NCBI GenBank assembly: GCA_023213395.1
Contig: CM041465.1
Coordinates: 96,231,741 to 96,295,740, forward strand
Direction: 5' to 3'
Source: Cycas panzhihuaensis
Lineage: Eukaryota > Cycadophyta
Length of the DNA stretch: 64,000 nt
How positions within the stretch are numbered: the stretch's first letter is position 1; each line of letters begins with the position of its first letter. Positions 11,581 to 23,326 of the stretch are shown here, in pieces. The notes beneath the pieces were generated by a model, which saw only the letters and a program-made list of their open reading frames with translations, was not told the DNA's origin and searched no databases. A program made the translations under genes and the position numbers.

Positions 11581-12082
11581 CAGGGGCCCCGATGGGCACT
11601 TCTTCCCATTTTGACCTCGTGATAGCCGTTGGGACTGTCCTGGTTCCCTGATCACCTTTTCCTTCTAGCCCTGTCGCTCATTGTGCTATACTAATACCCT
11701 TTTTACCCTCTCTTGTAAGGGCATTTATGGTGCCCCATTATTGTACCTTTTCCAAGGCCCTTCTGCCTCGTTTTACGTGCCACTCCCGTGCATGCCCGAG
11801 TTTATACTCATTTGGCTCATTTCGCCACCCTAGACTCATTTCTATAGCCCTTTGTTGCTCTTGGGGTCCCCAAAGGGAATGCTCCCTCATTCGGGGGCAT
11901 GTTTTGCTTCCCAAAGCAACCTTTGGTACTCTAGGGTATCTTTTCTCTGCCCGCTCTCAGATGGCGATTGGACTGCTTGCTCCCGTCCTTGGGTAACCTC
12001 ATTACTAAGTCCTCCTACCTTTCACTGCCACTTTTTTCCCATCTTTCGAGTATCTCTTCCATTTTTCCATTGTTTATTCGCT

Positions 12083-12530
12083 GCCAAGATTTAGTATTTG
12101 CTCACGTCCCTTTACATCTTTACCGACGGTGGAAGCCATGGTAACCCTGGACCTTCTGCCACTGCTTGGATCCTTCGTAACCCTTCCGAACACGATTTCC
12201 TGCATTTTGGCATATTCACCCCTGAGGCAACCAATAACGAAGCTAAGTACATGGTCGTTATTGAAGCCCTTACTGATGCTCTCTGTTTCCATCACGGACC
12301 CATCCTGTTACTTTACGATTCTCAGGTTGTGGTGTCCCATCTCACCCAGGTTTACCAGGTGTGATGCCCTTACCTGAGAACCCTCGCTTCAGTCACCAGG
12401 TCTCTCTTGGCTCACTTTTTATCAGTTGATATTAGCACATCCCTCAGGACCTCAATGCTGAGGTAGACAGCCTCGTCTACCTCATCCTTGCGCATCGCCT
12501 CCCTCTTCTTAGCGATCGCCTTTGAGGCTT
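12083..12530 (+). pseudogene. Second RNase H gene downstream of integrase, element A
   Basis: The frame from about 12098 reads FTDGGSHGNPGPSATAWIL, then NNEAKYMVVIEALTDAL, then LLYDSQVVVSHLTQVYQV. These are the first three catalytic blocks of an RNase H fold. After a stop and a frameshift near 12450 the last block is seen as LNAEVDSLVYLI (about 12452-12490). This is additional to the normal RNase H next to RT (6255-6950). Tat-group elements are known to carry an extra archaea-like RNase H, which this probably represents. Here it lies beyond the antisense PMD gene, just before the 3' LTR. The Glu of the second block is changed to Lys (AEY to AKY), so this copy could not be active. Confidence 0.8.
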
Positions 12531-12881
12531 GCCTGGCCATCCTATGCCCGAGTCTCTGGTCACTTTTAATTCAATGTGCTTATTCAGTTTGTTGGAGTCC
12601 CTCCTATCACTCGTTACACTTCGACAATGGGGACATCCCCTTCATTGGCTCTATTCACTTGTAGGTTGATGCTTAGATGATGCGTAGGTAGCCTTTATGT
12701 TGTCCTCGTCTCTGTCTCCCTTGTCCATGCATTCCGCCACGACACTTGCTGACACCCTTGGTCCATATGTTGTTCATGATTGTTTATATATATATATATA
12801 TATATATATGCATGTGCTACTAATGTTTTTGGTTGTCAGCATTTGCCATCACGTCATGCTTCCAAGCGGTGAGGCTCTGTT

Positions 12882-12894
12882 GCCAAGGGGGCAG
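12882..12894 (+). other. Polypurine tract of element A
   Basis: GCCAAGGGGGCAG directly precedes TGTTTCCC, the proposed first bases of the LTR. Element B has the matching CCAAGGGGGTAG at 20598-20609, followed by the same TGTTTCCC. The tract primes plus-strand DNA synthesis. The LTR start rests on this tract, since the left LTR is cut by the window edge. Confidence 0.55.
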
Positions 12895-15442
12895 TGTTTC
12901 CCGGCTATCGAGAATGGACTTGAGACACATCAACTTAAGTAAGCTCAGGTATACGTTCTCATTTCTCCCTACTCTTATTTGAATGAGATTATTTAGCATA
13001 GACTACTTGAAATATGCTTGCCTACCTGCATTGCTTCTTTGCTTGATCATAGTGTATGTGCTTACAAGACACTTCGACTATGACGACTCACAATGGGGGT
13101 ATTCCTCAGTGAATGCTACACCCCATATGGTGCACAGCCACCCACTTCGTCTCCACGACCCCTCAGGATGCTTCAGCTAGTCATGTTTGCCTCTATTACG
13201 ACACCCTGCTCGTGTTGTGGTCTCTTCCAAGTCTAATTAAATCCTTGGTTGAGACCTATTTCGCTGTCTTGGCTACTTGCCCATCACCTGGGTATTTCCC
13301 CCAATTGTTCCAGCCTTAATTTAGTCTTAATATTAACTCCAAGCCCTTATTTTTTGCTTACAGTTTTGTACTGCTGGAAACTTAGCGGTACCGCAATCTT
13401 TGTCATGATACCGTGAAGTTTATCGTAGGTCGACTGTTTGAAAAAAAAAAAAAATTAAATCATGACGCTTTCGCTTTTCATGAGCGCCATGTGGCACCTA
13501 CGCATTCGAATTGCCTTGACACCCCTAACATTCACCTGCAGTGAGTATGGGATAAAACAAGATTTCCTCTTCATTTTCAAGGATCTTTGGCTCATTTTTA
13601 CACAAAATTATACAAAATCCTCCATAGAAAACTACTGTAGAGAGAGACACACAGCTATTGGCTCATTTCCAGGGACTATTACTACCCCTATTATTCACAA
13701 ATAGCAAGCTCTACATCTGTTTGCAGGTCTTTAAGGCTTCAAGGAGGATCTTCTTCAAAGTCTCCCAAAAAGACGAGCTTCAAAGGCTCCAAACTCACAG
13801 GATCGTTCTCACATTTCTCTCCTCTTCCAAACCTACCATCATATCTTACTGAATGTTGGCTTTTTCCTGCCATTTTCCAGCAAGTTCATGCTTTATATCT
13901 TCATAACAACGTACCTTCATATTCACTTTGAAATACATACTATTTCTTTCCTCTTTTTTTTTTTGTGAGTAAATTCCTAGTTTATGTGCCTTTTGGTTAC
14001 TATGCCTGTTTATCTTTAGCTTTCTTGCTTATTGCACCATAGAGCTCCCTCATCATTCTTGCTAGCCTACTTTTAGGTGGCTGTTGCATGGGGATAACAT
14101 AGGAAAAGTTAGAGGGAAGAAGGCAGGGCCAGTCCCCCTTGCTGCCCTTCTTCCCAAGGGTTCTATCCCTTACTTTCTCTCCCTTTGTACCTTTGTGCCT
14201 TTCTAGAAGTTGGGTTAGGGAATTTGGAGGCTTTTTTTCGGACCTAAATCAACATTGGTAGCCCATTACCACACTGGTTTTAGATTTCCGTCCGTTGGTT
14301 TTAGGCACTGCATAAGCCCCAAAATCGCTTCCTGCCAGTTAACAGTTTGTAACCTGCCCAACTGGATGATTTGCTATTCATAGCATCTCGTTCTTTGGGT
14401 GTTTGCATACCTTTTAGTTACCCTCTTCTTTCTCGTTATTTGATGCCCCATGTCCTTGCTACGAGTCTGTTTCCCTTTCCCGGGACTAAGTGGAGATTTC
14501 TTGTGGGTGAGTTAGCCATTCTAAGGCTATACTCTTATTTGGATGTCATTTGTAGTAATTGTTTGCGGGAACTTTGTTGAATGTTATTTCATTAAATAAT
14601 AGTATGTATGATTAGCTTAGTTTGATTTTGTTTCCTCTAAGTTTAGTATATATACTTGATCTATTTTGTGGCCCCTCTTCCAAGAGGGAGATACTCGTCT
14701 ATTTGATTTGTAAGATCTCGCATCGGTGGAGTCGCATGCAGAACAAAACCTATTGCAGTTTAGTTCCATATTTGGCACTTTTTGTCCTTTTCCATTATTT
14801 ACCATTTACTTTTTGCACATATTGGGGAGGTAAGCTAGCCCTTGTTTGGTAATTCATAGCATCCATCATCGACTGGCATCGCATACGCAACAAGTGGAGT
14901 AGGAAGGAGTGGGAAGTAAAGAGACGCGTAGCGCTCCATTCAGATGCCAGGTCCAGGTATTTTCCTTGTCCTTGTATATCTTCTTTATGCTATTGTTCTT
15001 TATGCACATGTTTGCGTAGTTAGAAACACACAAGAAATTGAAAGTGGAAAGGAACATACTTTTGTCTTACGTATCTTTTATCTAGTGGTCAGTTTAGCAT
15101 ATTTAGATAGTTCATTTCATGTTAGAATTACCCATACCTTGCCCCTTTGGCTAACCTATGCCTAGACGCCACACTTTACCTACATTCCCATTCTCGTGTT
15201 GCCTTCTCACTTCCTTGAGAAGATGCAACATACCAGGTTCTCTCCTCCTCTTCCTGGCCATCTAAAGGGTAGGAAAGCCTCGCTTTGTGTAGCTACTTGG
15301 AAGCAACTAGGCACCTTTGTAGGTCCCGAATCCACGCTCTGGTGTACGGACGCCCTACGAGGTGAAGTCCTTATTGTTTAGCCTAACCTAGCTTTGCATA
15401 ATTCATTCCCTTTACTAAACGTAGGGATACCACCCTGCAGTA
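12895..15442 (+). repeat. Shared LTR between elements A and B
   Basis: About 2.55 kb, from TG after the polypurine tract to the position matching the end of the left LTR. Its second half (14125-15442) matches 1-1319 at about 92% by eye. The match to the LTR at 20610-23326 is clearly weaker. It therefore pairs with the left LTR as the 3' LTR of element A, yet it also sits where the 5' LTR of element B should be. An A-rich run lies at 13440-13454. Confidence 0.75.
13551..13558 (+). promoter_or_regulatory. TATA-like box in the shared LTR
   Basis: GATAAAAC follows GAGTATGG here. The matching place in the right-hand LTR reads GAGTATAAAAC (21305-21315), a proper TATA box. The RNA start would be about 30 bases downstream, near 13585, which defines the U3-R border. 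In this copy the box is weakened by one base. Confidence 0.4.
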
Positions 15443-15449
15443 AGTGTTT

Positions 15450-15790
15450 CAATCCCCATCTAGAACCCTTCTCATTGGTGAGACTAGCCACTCCCCTGTG
15501 TCATACATCATCGCTCACACTGACTCATCTACAGTTGGTCCTTCCTCTTTATCATTCCTCGCAGATGATGACTTTGAGGAGCTCCCTTTCGCTCCTCCCG
15601 AGGACCCCCTTAGAGACTCTCTCCTAGAGTCTCCTGAGGAAGATGGGCAACCAGGTGACCATCACAGTCCTGTTGTCCCCACTTCCTCTAGCACTTCATC
15701 TATTCGAAGTAAGGTCATCCATGGGGTGGATTACTTCGAAGACGATGAAGCCTTGCTTGAGCACTTAGCGGGCTCCATGCCCAACCTAGT
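15450..15790 (+). pseudogene. Pol linker remnant of element B
   Basis: This piece matches element A from about 4870 to 5227 (protein blocks PVSYIIAHTDSS and VIHGVDYFEDDEALLEHLAG). It begins within about 10 bases of the LTR end, so PBS, gag and protease are gone. It ends near 15790, where the sequence jumps to the equivalent of about 7793 in A, removing RT, RNase H and most of integrase. Both joints are internal deletions. A short CTAG stands at the second joint in both flanking sources. Confidence 0.7.
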
Positions 15791-15794
15791 TGAT

Positions 15795-16158
15795 TCCCTC
15801 TCTACGAGTCTCCCTTAGAGGTCTTATTAATGAGGAGTCCATCTGTCAGGCTCACCTCTGAGACCTCGAGGCTTTGGATGAGAGACGTTTAGTGGCTTAC
15901 CAAGCAAACCTCACTTTGAAAGCCCGCTCACAAAGGACTTATGGTAAACATCTTCGTGCCCATCCTTTATACCCTGGGGACTACGTCCTCAAGCTAGAAT
16001 ATCTCTATGATCGCCTAACCAAATTCGAGCCCAAATGGATCAATCCTTTCGTCATTCTTGAGAGCCTCGATAACGGTGCTTATAGGATTGCCACTTTGGA
16101 GGGCCTGGAATTTGAGAAGGTTGTCAATAGAAAATTCCTTAAGAAATTTTATGCATGA
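15795..16158 (+). pseudogene. Integrase C-terminus of element B
   Basis: The open stretch from 15874 begins MDERRLVAYQANLTLKA and includes PGDYVLKLEYLYDRLTKF. It is about 80% identical as protein to the C-terminal domain of element A's integrase and ends at the same stop position. No catalytic residues are present. The sequence beyond it, 16159-16797, is the 3' untranslated region of B; it contains one unit of the repeat that is doubled in A and an AT microsatellite near 16622-16640. Confidence 0.75.
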
Positions 16159-16797
16159 TCCTCTCGGTGATCCCTTTGCCATGCTCCAAAATGAGCCTAA
16201 ACTACCATCTTAAGTTCATTCCCATTTCCCCTAGCCACAGGTGGAATGATGACTTAGGATGGCCTCTTCATGTCCTTTTGGTTCCTCCTGTGGAACTCGT
16301 GTTCCCATTTCCTTTGGGACCTTGTCCTCCTATTTGGACATCCCCCAGTTAGGATGACACTGTAGAGTATCGTTACTCCCCCTCTCACTCAGTATTTCCT
16401 TTGCATACCCTACTATGCTCCTCTATGGACATACGTATCGTCCTATTTCCTAACCCTACATATGTCTATCACCTCTACTCATGGTGGTCGTGTGTGCTCC
16501 TGTTAGATATATGGCCATGCATGGAAGGAAATGCGTGCATCTCAAACAAATATCATAACAAAACATCTATATATACCACAAACACCATCTCATATATCAA
16601 AATGGGGTACCAATCACCCTAGATATATATATATATATATATCAAAATCATGTGTCATATCATACATATGGTATGGTACATCCTCTGTGAGAAGTTGGTG
16701 TCCTTGCAGGGGGGGTACAATCGGATGACTCTATATGTGGTGACCCCAGGGAGGCCTATCCTTTCCCCCTATCAAAACCAAATACATATACCCTATC

Positions 16798-18690
16798 CTA
16801 CTGTTGTCTTGCTCCTGGAGTATCATCTCCTAGTCGGTGTGATTCCTCTCCTAGGGACCACATCCCTCTGAGACTCCTCCTGAGTCTCTGTGAGCTCCCT
16901 ACCTCACTCCCCTCATCTCGTGGCCTCCTCAGGGATGTTACTGCCATGTGGGTCTGTGTCCTGCTCCGTGCTGACCTCGACGCTGCCATCTCCTTGACCA
17001 GTTGATCATATCACACCTGGATACGATCCCACTCTGTCTCTATGAGGTGGAGCCTCTCCTCCATCCCCTAGAGTCTCTCCTCTAGCACTATCACCCGGAT
17101 ATGGCTCTCCATATCCCCTCCAACTCCTCCCTGAGCCTCTAATGCCTATACGCAACTCTGTAGTGTGTCTTGCTCACCCTGAGCCTCGACCCGACTCTTC
17201 TTTGCGATTGTCCCCCAGATGCTACATACTCTTGGGACTCTATAACCCATATATCTCTCTCCCTCGCTAATGACGTGAATGCTTCCATATGGGCACCTGC
17301 CAATCTGAGTGCATCCTTAGCCTGGATAGGTGGCTACCCCTCTACGTACACCTGAGGGAACATCTCCCTCACCATAGCCTCTACCAACTGCCAGATCTCT
17401 ATGGTACCTGCAAACCTAACATGCCATATATTAGTGTATATATCCAACCATGTACCAAACTAAAATCAAATCAAAGTGTGTGGGCATTTGGCTATCAAAT
17501 AACGAGGAAAGTAAGGCCTCACCTGCTGTGGCAGCCAACTCCTCTTCCCGTGCGATGGCCTCTGCCCCTAGCTCTCTACTAGTTACTGGTACCTCCTCCT
17601 TTGGCACCTCCTTTGCTACTGCTGGAGCCTGCATCACTCTCTCTGCTAGTGGAGTTGTCCCCCTGGGTCTCTCCATGATCCTCAACCTCTGAGCTCGTGT
17701 TATAGGCCCCATCATCTCCTTAACAGTCCCTAATAGACCTGCCTCCTCTATAGCTCACGATGGGCCAGCCCCATCGCCTCTATCTCCCCCATCACTGTTG
17801 TCATCATCTCTGGGGGTAGCCCCTATCACTCCTGCCTCCTCGTCACTATCCCATCTCGTAGATCTGTAGGGATCCGAGGTGTAGTCAGTCATAGTAAGGA
17901 GATCTAGCGACGTGGCATCCACGGATCTCCTGACATATGCCTAGTCCTCTACTCCCTTAAACCAGGTCTGCCATCTATGCACCATGGGTACCCACTCTAA
18001 TATGGGGTGCGGTCCCCCTAATGGTGCCACTACTATAAAATGATCAAAAAACTAGCACTGCAACAGCATGCTATAAGACAATCCACCTATGCCTTACTGA
18101 CCAGCGTGTCTATTTGGCGGCGAGGTTACGCTATGAGGGTAGCCTAATCCAAGCACTCCCTAGCCTCGCATCTCCGTATGGCATCCATCCAACCTCCTGG
18201 GATATCCTTATAGTTCTGTTTCTGGGAAATCTAGAATAGAATGCATAATGTGATCATCTTCCTCACACGAGGAACTCTAGACATTACCATACTCTATAGA
18301 GGCACTCCTCGCCTCTCCCACCTATCCTGGCCCGTAAAAAATATGGCCGCCTCTCAATGGGCTACCTCGTTGCTAGGCAATTCTCCTAGTGAGGTTGGTC
18401 TCCCCGTGGCTGGTACTCCAAGGATCCGCCAGATGTCCCTAGGTGTCACCATAATTTCCTTACTTGGGGCAGATAGAACACATGCCTCTGCTTGTCCCAA
18501 TGTGACACGATATCTACCAGCAGCCTCTGATCTAACATATACTGAGGTGTCCTCACCACCTTCAGCAACCTACATCTCTATAGGACACCTTTGTCCTCCC
18601 TGCTTATCATCTCTAGAAAGCTCGACATGGCCATCAAACATGTCAATCTGTAGCCAACACTTGCTCTTGGCCTGTCAGGGTTCTCCCTTG
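16798..18690 (-). pseudogene. Antisense plant mobile domain (PMD) gene in element B
   Basis: This is the diverged counterpart of the PMD gene of element A and is better preserved in part. The minus strand gives QRLLVDIVSHWDKQRHVFYLPQ-like sequence near 18440-18530, then LDLLTMTDYTSDPYRSTRWD near 17880 and a long Asp/Gly-rich tail at 17800. The last part (17431-17715) includes ITRAQRLRIMERPRGTT. The gene again lies between integrase and the second RNase H and on the opposite strand. The + strand open frame at 18241-18705 is its shadow. Stops and at least one frameshift near 18400 make it a pseudogene. Keeping the same antisense layout in two diverged copies argues that the gene belonged to the family. 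Confidence 0.75.
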
Positions 18691-19282
18691 GCCTCATCTG
18701 GTTGAGATTTGGAGACTCTTGGAGCCTCATTTTTATTTTCCCCCAGGCTACCTTTGCACCATACTAAACTTAGCGGTATTGCAGAGTTTAGTTGGGTCCC
18801 ATCGGGGCCCTGCGGCAAAGATCGCGGCACCGTGATCTTTGCCACGGTGTGAACGGCACCCCCCCTAAAGGGAGGGTTTTCTTGCCAAAAACTCAAAAAA
18901 GAAAAACTTTTGGGTGGGCCCACAGGGGCCCATCAGGACCAGGGCTACTAATGCCCCAGTCCTGCCCCTCTCTGAGTCCAATTTAGACCCCGGAAGGTCG
19001 CTTCTTGCCCATATGGGGCCCAAAACTATATTAAAAATTCACAAAAAGTATTAAAATTTAAAGTGTAATTTCAGGAGGGGTTTTGGTGATCCACTCACTG
19101 GATCGGGTCATGTGGTCATCATCTTGCTCTCCCAGTCATGCTGGCTGCCCCCTCGTCCTAATCCAATGGCTGGATCTCTCGCTGCGTGTCCCGAAAATGG
19201 GGTAGTGCTCCACTACGTAAGGAACGCGCTCTGGATTTCGTACGAGAGCTCGTGAAAATGAAATCTTTTTTCATTCGAGTTT

Positions 19283-19293
19283 CCTTATATAGG
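19283..19293. promoter_or_regulatory. Near-palindromic TATA motif, element B copy
   Basis: CCTTATATAGG stands between the antisense PMD gene and the second RNase H gene, exactly as at 11570-11580 in element A, and is followed by the same GC-rich segment. Conservation in otherwise diverged non-coding DNA suggests a core promoter. Its direction is unresolved. Confidence 0.3.
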
Positions 19294-19830
19294 CGGGGCC
19301 CCCGTTGGGTACTTCCTCCTTTTTCGCCCCTGAGGCAGCCTCTGAGATCGCATTTTTACCCTGGCTAGTATTGCTTTCTGGCCCAGTTCCTCTTTTCATC
19401 TCCATGGTCTCCTTTCGACCCATCTCCCTCGGTGCATTAATAATGCTCTAAATAGCTCATTTTTGCCAAGGCCCCCCTCATCTCATTTTGCATGCCACTC
19501 CCATGCATGCTTGAGTTTATACTCATTTGGCTCGTTTCGCCGCCCTGGACTCGTTTTCGCAGCCTGTTTTTGCTCTTGGCACTCCCATAGGGTATGTCCC
19601 CTTTGGCTGGGTGCCCCTTTGCGCTTCCTTAAGCTAATTTGGGTGCCCCAGGGTGCCTTTTTCACCATTTTCTTCCCCGTTGGTGGGGTAGCCTTCCCTG
19701 CCTTTGGGTTGCCTCATTGCCATTCCTTCATACCCCTTCACGGCCACTGTCACTAGCCACACAGGGTCCTCTTCTTTCCTCTTTCTTCAGTTTCATTACA
19801 CTTCTTTTAGCAGAGAAGTTATTCTCACTC

Positions 19831-20260
19831 ATGGCTCTTTTCATTTTCACTAATGGCAGAAACCGCAGTAATCCTGGTCCTTTCGCCATCGCATGGATAC
19901 TCCATGATTCCTTTGGGCATGGCTGCCTACACTCTGGAATCTTCCTTCCTGAGGTAACCAATAATAAAGCTGAGTACATGGCCATTTTTGAAGCCCTCAC
20001 TGATGTGTTATGTTTCCATCATAGACCCATCATCCTTCTTTGTGACTCCCAAGTGGTGGTGTGTCATCTCACCTAGGTTTATCAGGTGCGGTGCTCATGC
20101 TTGAGAGCCTTGGTGTTGACCACGAGGTCATTATTAGCTCACTTCCTATCCGTTGACATTTGCCATATTCTCCAGTCCTCAATGTTGAGGCTAACAGCCT
20201 CGTTCGCCTCATCCTTTAGTGTCGCCTCCCTCTTCTCAGCGATCACCTTTGAGAGACTTT
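19831..20260 (+). pseudogene. Second RNase H gene, element B
   Basis: An ATG at 19831 starts MALFIFTNGRNRSNPGP, followed by TNNKAEYMAIFEALTDVL and LLCDSQVVVCHLT. It corresponds to the gene at 12083-12530. Here the first catalytic Asp is changed to Asn (TDG to TNG) and the last block also shows Asp to Asn, while the Glu of AEY is kept. In element A the Glu is lost and the first Asp is kept. The two copies therefore died by different mutations, and their common ancestor had a full catalytic set. A stop near 20076 and a frameshift near 20185 are also present. Confidence 0.75.
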
Positions 20261-20597
20261 ACTTGGCCTGCCCATTGCCTAAGTCTCTGGCCACCTTACC
20301 CCCAGCCTATTTATCTAGCCTATTGGTTGCCCCTACATTATCCATTGTATTCTAGTGATGGGGGCATCCCCCTTTTTCGTTCATTTTATCTCTAGGTCAA
20401 CTTCCAGATGACACATAGGCAGCCCCTATGTTGTCCTCGTCTCTGTCTCCCTTGTCCATGCGTTCTGCCATGACACTCGTCGACACCCTTGGTCTATATT
20501 CTGTTCATGATTTACATATATACACATGTGCTACTAATAGTTTTTGGTTGCCAGCATTCACCATCATGCCACACTTTCGAGTGGTGAGGCTCTGCTG

Positions 20598-20609
20598 CCA
20601 AGGGGGTAG
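20598..20609 (+). other. Polypurine tract of element B
   Basis: CCAAGGGGGTAG is followed by TGTTTCCCGAC, the start of the right-hand LTR. It matches the tract at 12882-12894 in element A. Confidence 0.5.
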
Positions 20610-23326
20610 TGTTTCCCGACTACCAAGAATGGACTTGAGATAAGTTGACTCAGGTAAACATAGGTATATACCTCTCACTTTCATCCTTGCTATCGCTTGG
20701 TAGAAGTTGTTTAGAGTGTTGTTTAATGCATACTTGCTTGCCGTTTATGTGATCGCATTGCCTTTTCTACTTAATCGCATTGCTTATACCTACCACATAT
20801 TATTCAGCCTATGACGACCCACCATGGGGCACTCCTTAGCGAGTCATGCACCCCATATGGCACTCATCCGCCTACAACACCTCCATAGCTCCTTAAACAT
20901 CGTCGTTGGTTGTGATCCACTCACGTCAACACTCCTGTCACTGCTTTAACTCCTCTTCTAGGTGTGATAGGAGCCCCCCCCCCCCCCCCCTGAGACTTGT
21001 CTCTCTCTGTTGGCCACTTGCCAGCCACTTGGGCATGAGCTCCCAGCCTGCCCAGCCTCTACACACCCCTCTGTTTGGCTCTAGGCCTTAGTTCTACCTT
21101 AATTTTGACTTTCAGTCCCACACCACTACAAACTTAGCAGTATCACGAAGTTTGTCACGGTACCATGAAGTTTACCGCAGTGCGACTGTTTAAACTCATT
21201 TTTTTAAGCTGCCTCAGCAATTCCTACTTTTTTTGTGGAACTACGTATGGCATCCTCGAGTACTCACCCCCGCCATAACCCTAAACATTCGTTTAGGGTT
21301 GGGTGAGTATAAAACCCAAAAATAAATCCATTTGCTCTTCTTCTTCATTCATTTTTTGCTCTCTACTACAGCTCTCACTCTACAACCTCCACAGGATCTG
21401 CTCCTCTACTCTGGCTCCTCTTCCACAGGGCACCTGCTGCATCTCAGGCCTTGCTTCAGCAGCTCCAAGCTTCTTTTTTCAGGTCTATTTTGTGAAAGGA
21501 GTGTACTCACAACATCTCAATAAGCAAACTCTAAGATCTCAGAGTAGCATCTACGTTTACCTCCCCTTTAGCCCAGGTCTGAAAAGCCTATTTGACGCAG
21601 GTTTTTCCCTTTGATTTTTGGCAGAATAAGGCTCCTTCCTTCTGCCTTATAGGTACTCCTTCAAGGTCCTTTAAGTTTCCAAGTTTTTTCCTCTCTTTTA
21701 TGAGTAGTTTTTAGTCAATCTTTGCTCCTATCCTTTCATTTCAAAGGAGCTTGCCTGTTGCTCCCTATCTTGTAGTATTTCTCCTCTCTTCGCCTGCAAG
21801 CTCACTCTAGGGTGGCTACGCAAGAGAGTTGTATAAGGTCAGGTGAAGGGAGAAAGGTAGGATCACTCCCCTTATTGGCCTTCTCCCCAAGGGTTTTACT
21901 CTTCCCTTCCTTCCTCTTCCACTCTATGCCTCTCTCTGGAGATGGGCTAGGGATAGTGAGAGCCTATTTCCAGTTCTAAAAATAGCATTGGCAGCCCTTA
22001 CCATGCTGGTTTCAGACTTGCACTCTCAGGTTTTAGGCATCACATAAGCCCCTAAACCCATCCTGGTTTGGTTTGTGATCCTTCACTTACCCCAACCTGA
22101 CGATTTGCTGCCCATAGCACTTCGTCTCTTGGGTCTATCCATGTACCATTTTGTTGGTTTATTACCTCTTTTGTTTGCTATCCTGAATAGCCATCACATC
22201 CTGGTTTTTCCCCCCATTGAGGCTATATGGAGGTACTTGTAGGTAGGTTGGCCATTCTAAGGCTAACCTCCTTACCTTAGTCATTTCTTGGTGTTACTTT
22301 GATTTAAGTTTTACTTAGAGGTTTTGGAGTAGAGTGCAATATTTTCAACTTGATTTATTAGCTACTTCTTGTATTTATATATATATTATACATACTTGGC
22401 AGCCCCCTCTTCCAGGAGGGAGAAACCTTTGCTTTGTGATTGGCAGGTTCACAGCAACGAAAGTACAAAGGAGGTGGACTTCTTGACAGGTGATTCCCTA
22501 GCTAGTAGTGCTTTTAGTTCCTTCTTTGCTTTTTTTTTTTCTATTACTTTGCTTTCACATATTGGGGAAGGTAAGGTAGCCCCTCATCCATTCACGACAA
22601 CCATCATCGACTAGCCCCACACCCATGCAGCAAGTTCGAGTGAACGAGTGCGTAAAGAGTGGAAGGGCACAGCGTCCCAACCACACTTCTCTTCCAGGTA
22701 TTCCTTTTCCCTTCTTTGTCCTTTTTCTGTCGTGTTTCTTTTATGCAAACTTCGCATGTTAAAACACATAGGAAACAAAAAAGGAATGAATACATTTTTG
22801 TATTTATAAATTCTTTTCTATAGTTGTTCGCATCATGTGTAGATAGGACTTAGGCATGAGTTGCACACCTCTTATGCCCCATCTAGCCTACATGTAGAAC
22901 CATCCATCTCTAGACTTGCATTTGGTTCTTTTAGCATACTTGTTTCGCTTATCACACAACAACCTAATCCTAACCGACATCTCTCTTTCGTTTGGGTTAA
23001 GCCATCATATCTCATACACATCTACTTGAGCATTGCCTTCTCCCACTCATGAGAAGACACAACTTCCTAGAGCCCCTCTTCCTATTCCTGGCCATCCAAG
23101 GGGTAGGTGGGCCTCCTCTTTTAGGATGACCCAAGGCCTCGCCTTACATCCTTTTCCGAAGATTGCCCTAAGGCAATTAGGCACCATTCATGGGTCCTGA
23201 ATCTGCTCTTTGGCGCAGAGACGCCCTACGTGGTGTTCTTTCTTGCTGTTAAGATCCTATTTATAGCATGACCGTGACTTAACTAGTTACATCCTTCTAA
23301 GCATAGAAGACCATCTTGTAGACGCA
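20610..23326 (+). repeat. 3' LTR of element B
   Basis: About 2.7 kb, clearly related to the other two LTRs throughout but only about 65-70% identical by eye. It ends GACGCA at 23326, matching the CAGCA ends of the others. A run of 16 C lies at about 20975-20990 in U3. The bases after the end (ATTCC) would be one side of a target duplication, but the other side is not in the window. Confidence 0.75.
21308..21314 (+). promoter_or_regulatory. TATA box in the right-hand Tat LTR
   Basis: TATAAAA follows GGGTTGGGTGAG. It lies in the same place relative to LTR landmarks as the weakened box at 13551-13558. It would drive the genomic RNA from about 21340. Confidence 0.45.

Noticed and set aside
12785-12810. 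TA dinucleotide repeat as a possible TATA region or element end
   Set aside because: It is a simple microsatellite in the 3' untranslated region; the matching place in B has only a short TA run, and the LTR TATA box lies elsewhere.
8166-12894. Placing the Tat LTR start right after integrase
   Set aside because: The interval holds the PMD and RNase H genes and is not repeated before the gag of element A as far as the window shows; the polypurine tract at 12882 is a better border.
18241-18705. 154-codon open frame on the + strand in element B
   Set aside because: It is the complementary reading of the antisense PMD gene and shows no domain; the minus strand carries the recognisable motif.
20975-20990. 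Run of 16 C in the right-hand LTR
   Set aside because: A homopolymer with no counterpart in the other LTRs; likely slippage, possibly sequencing error.
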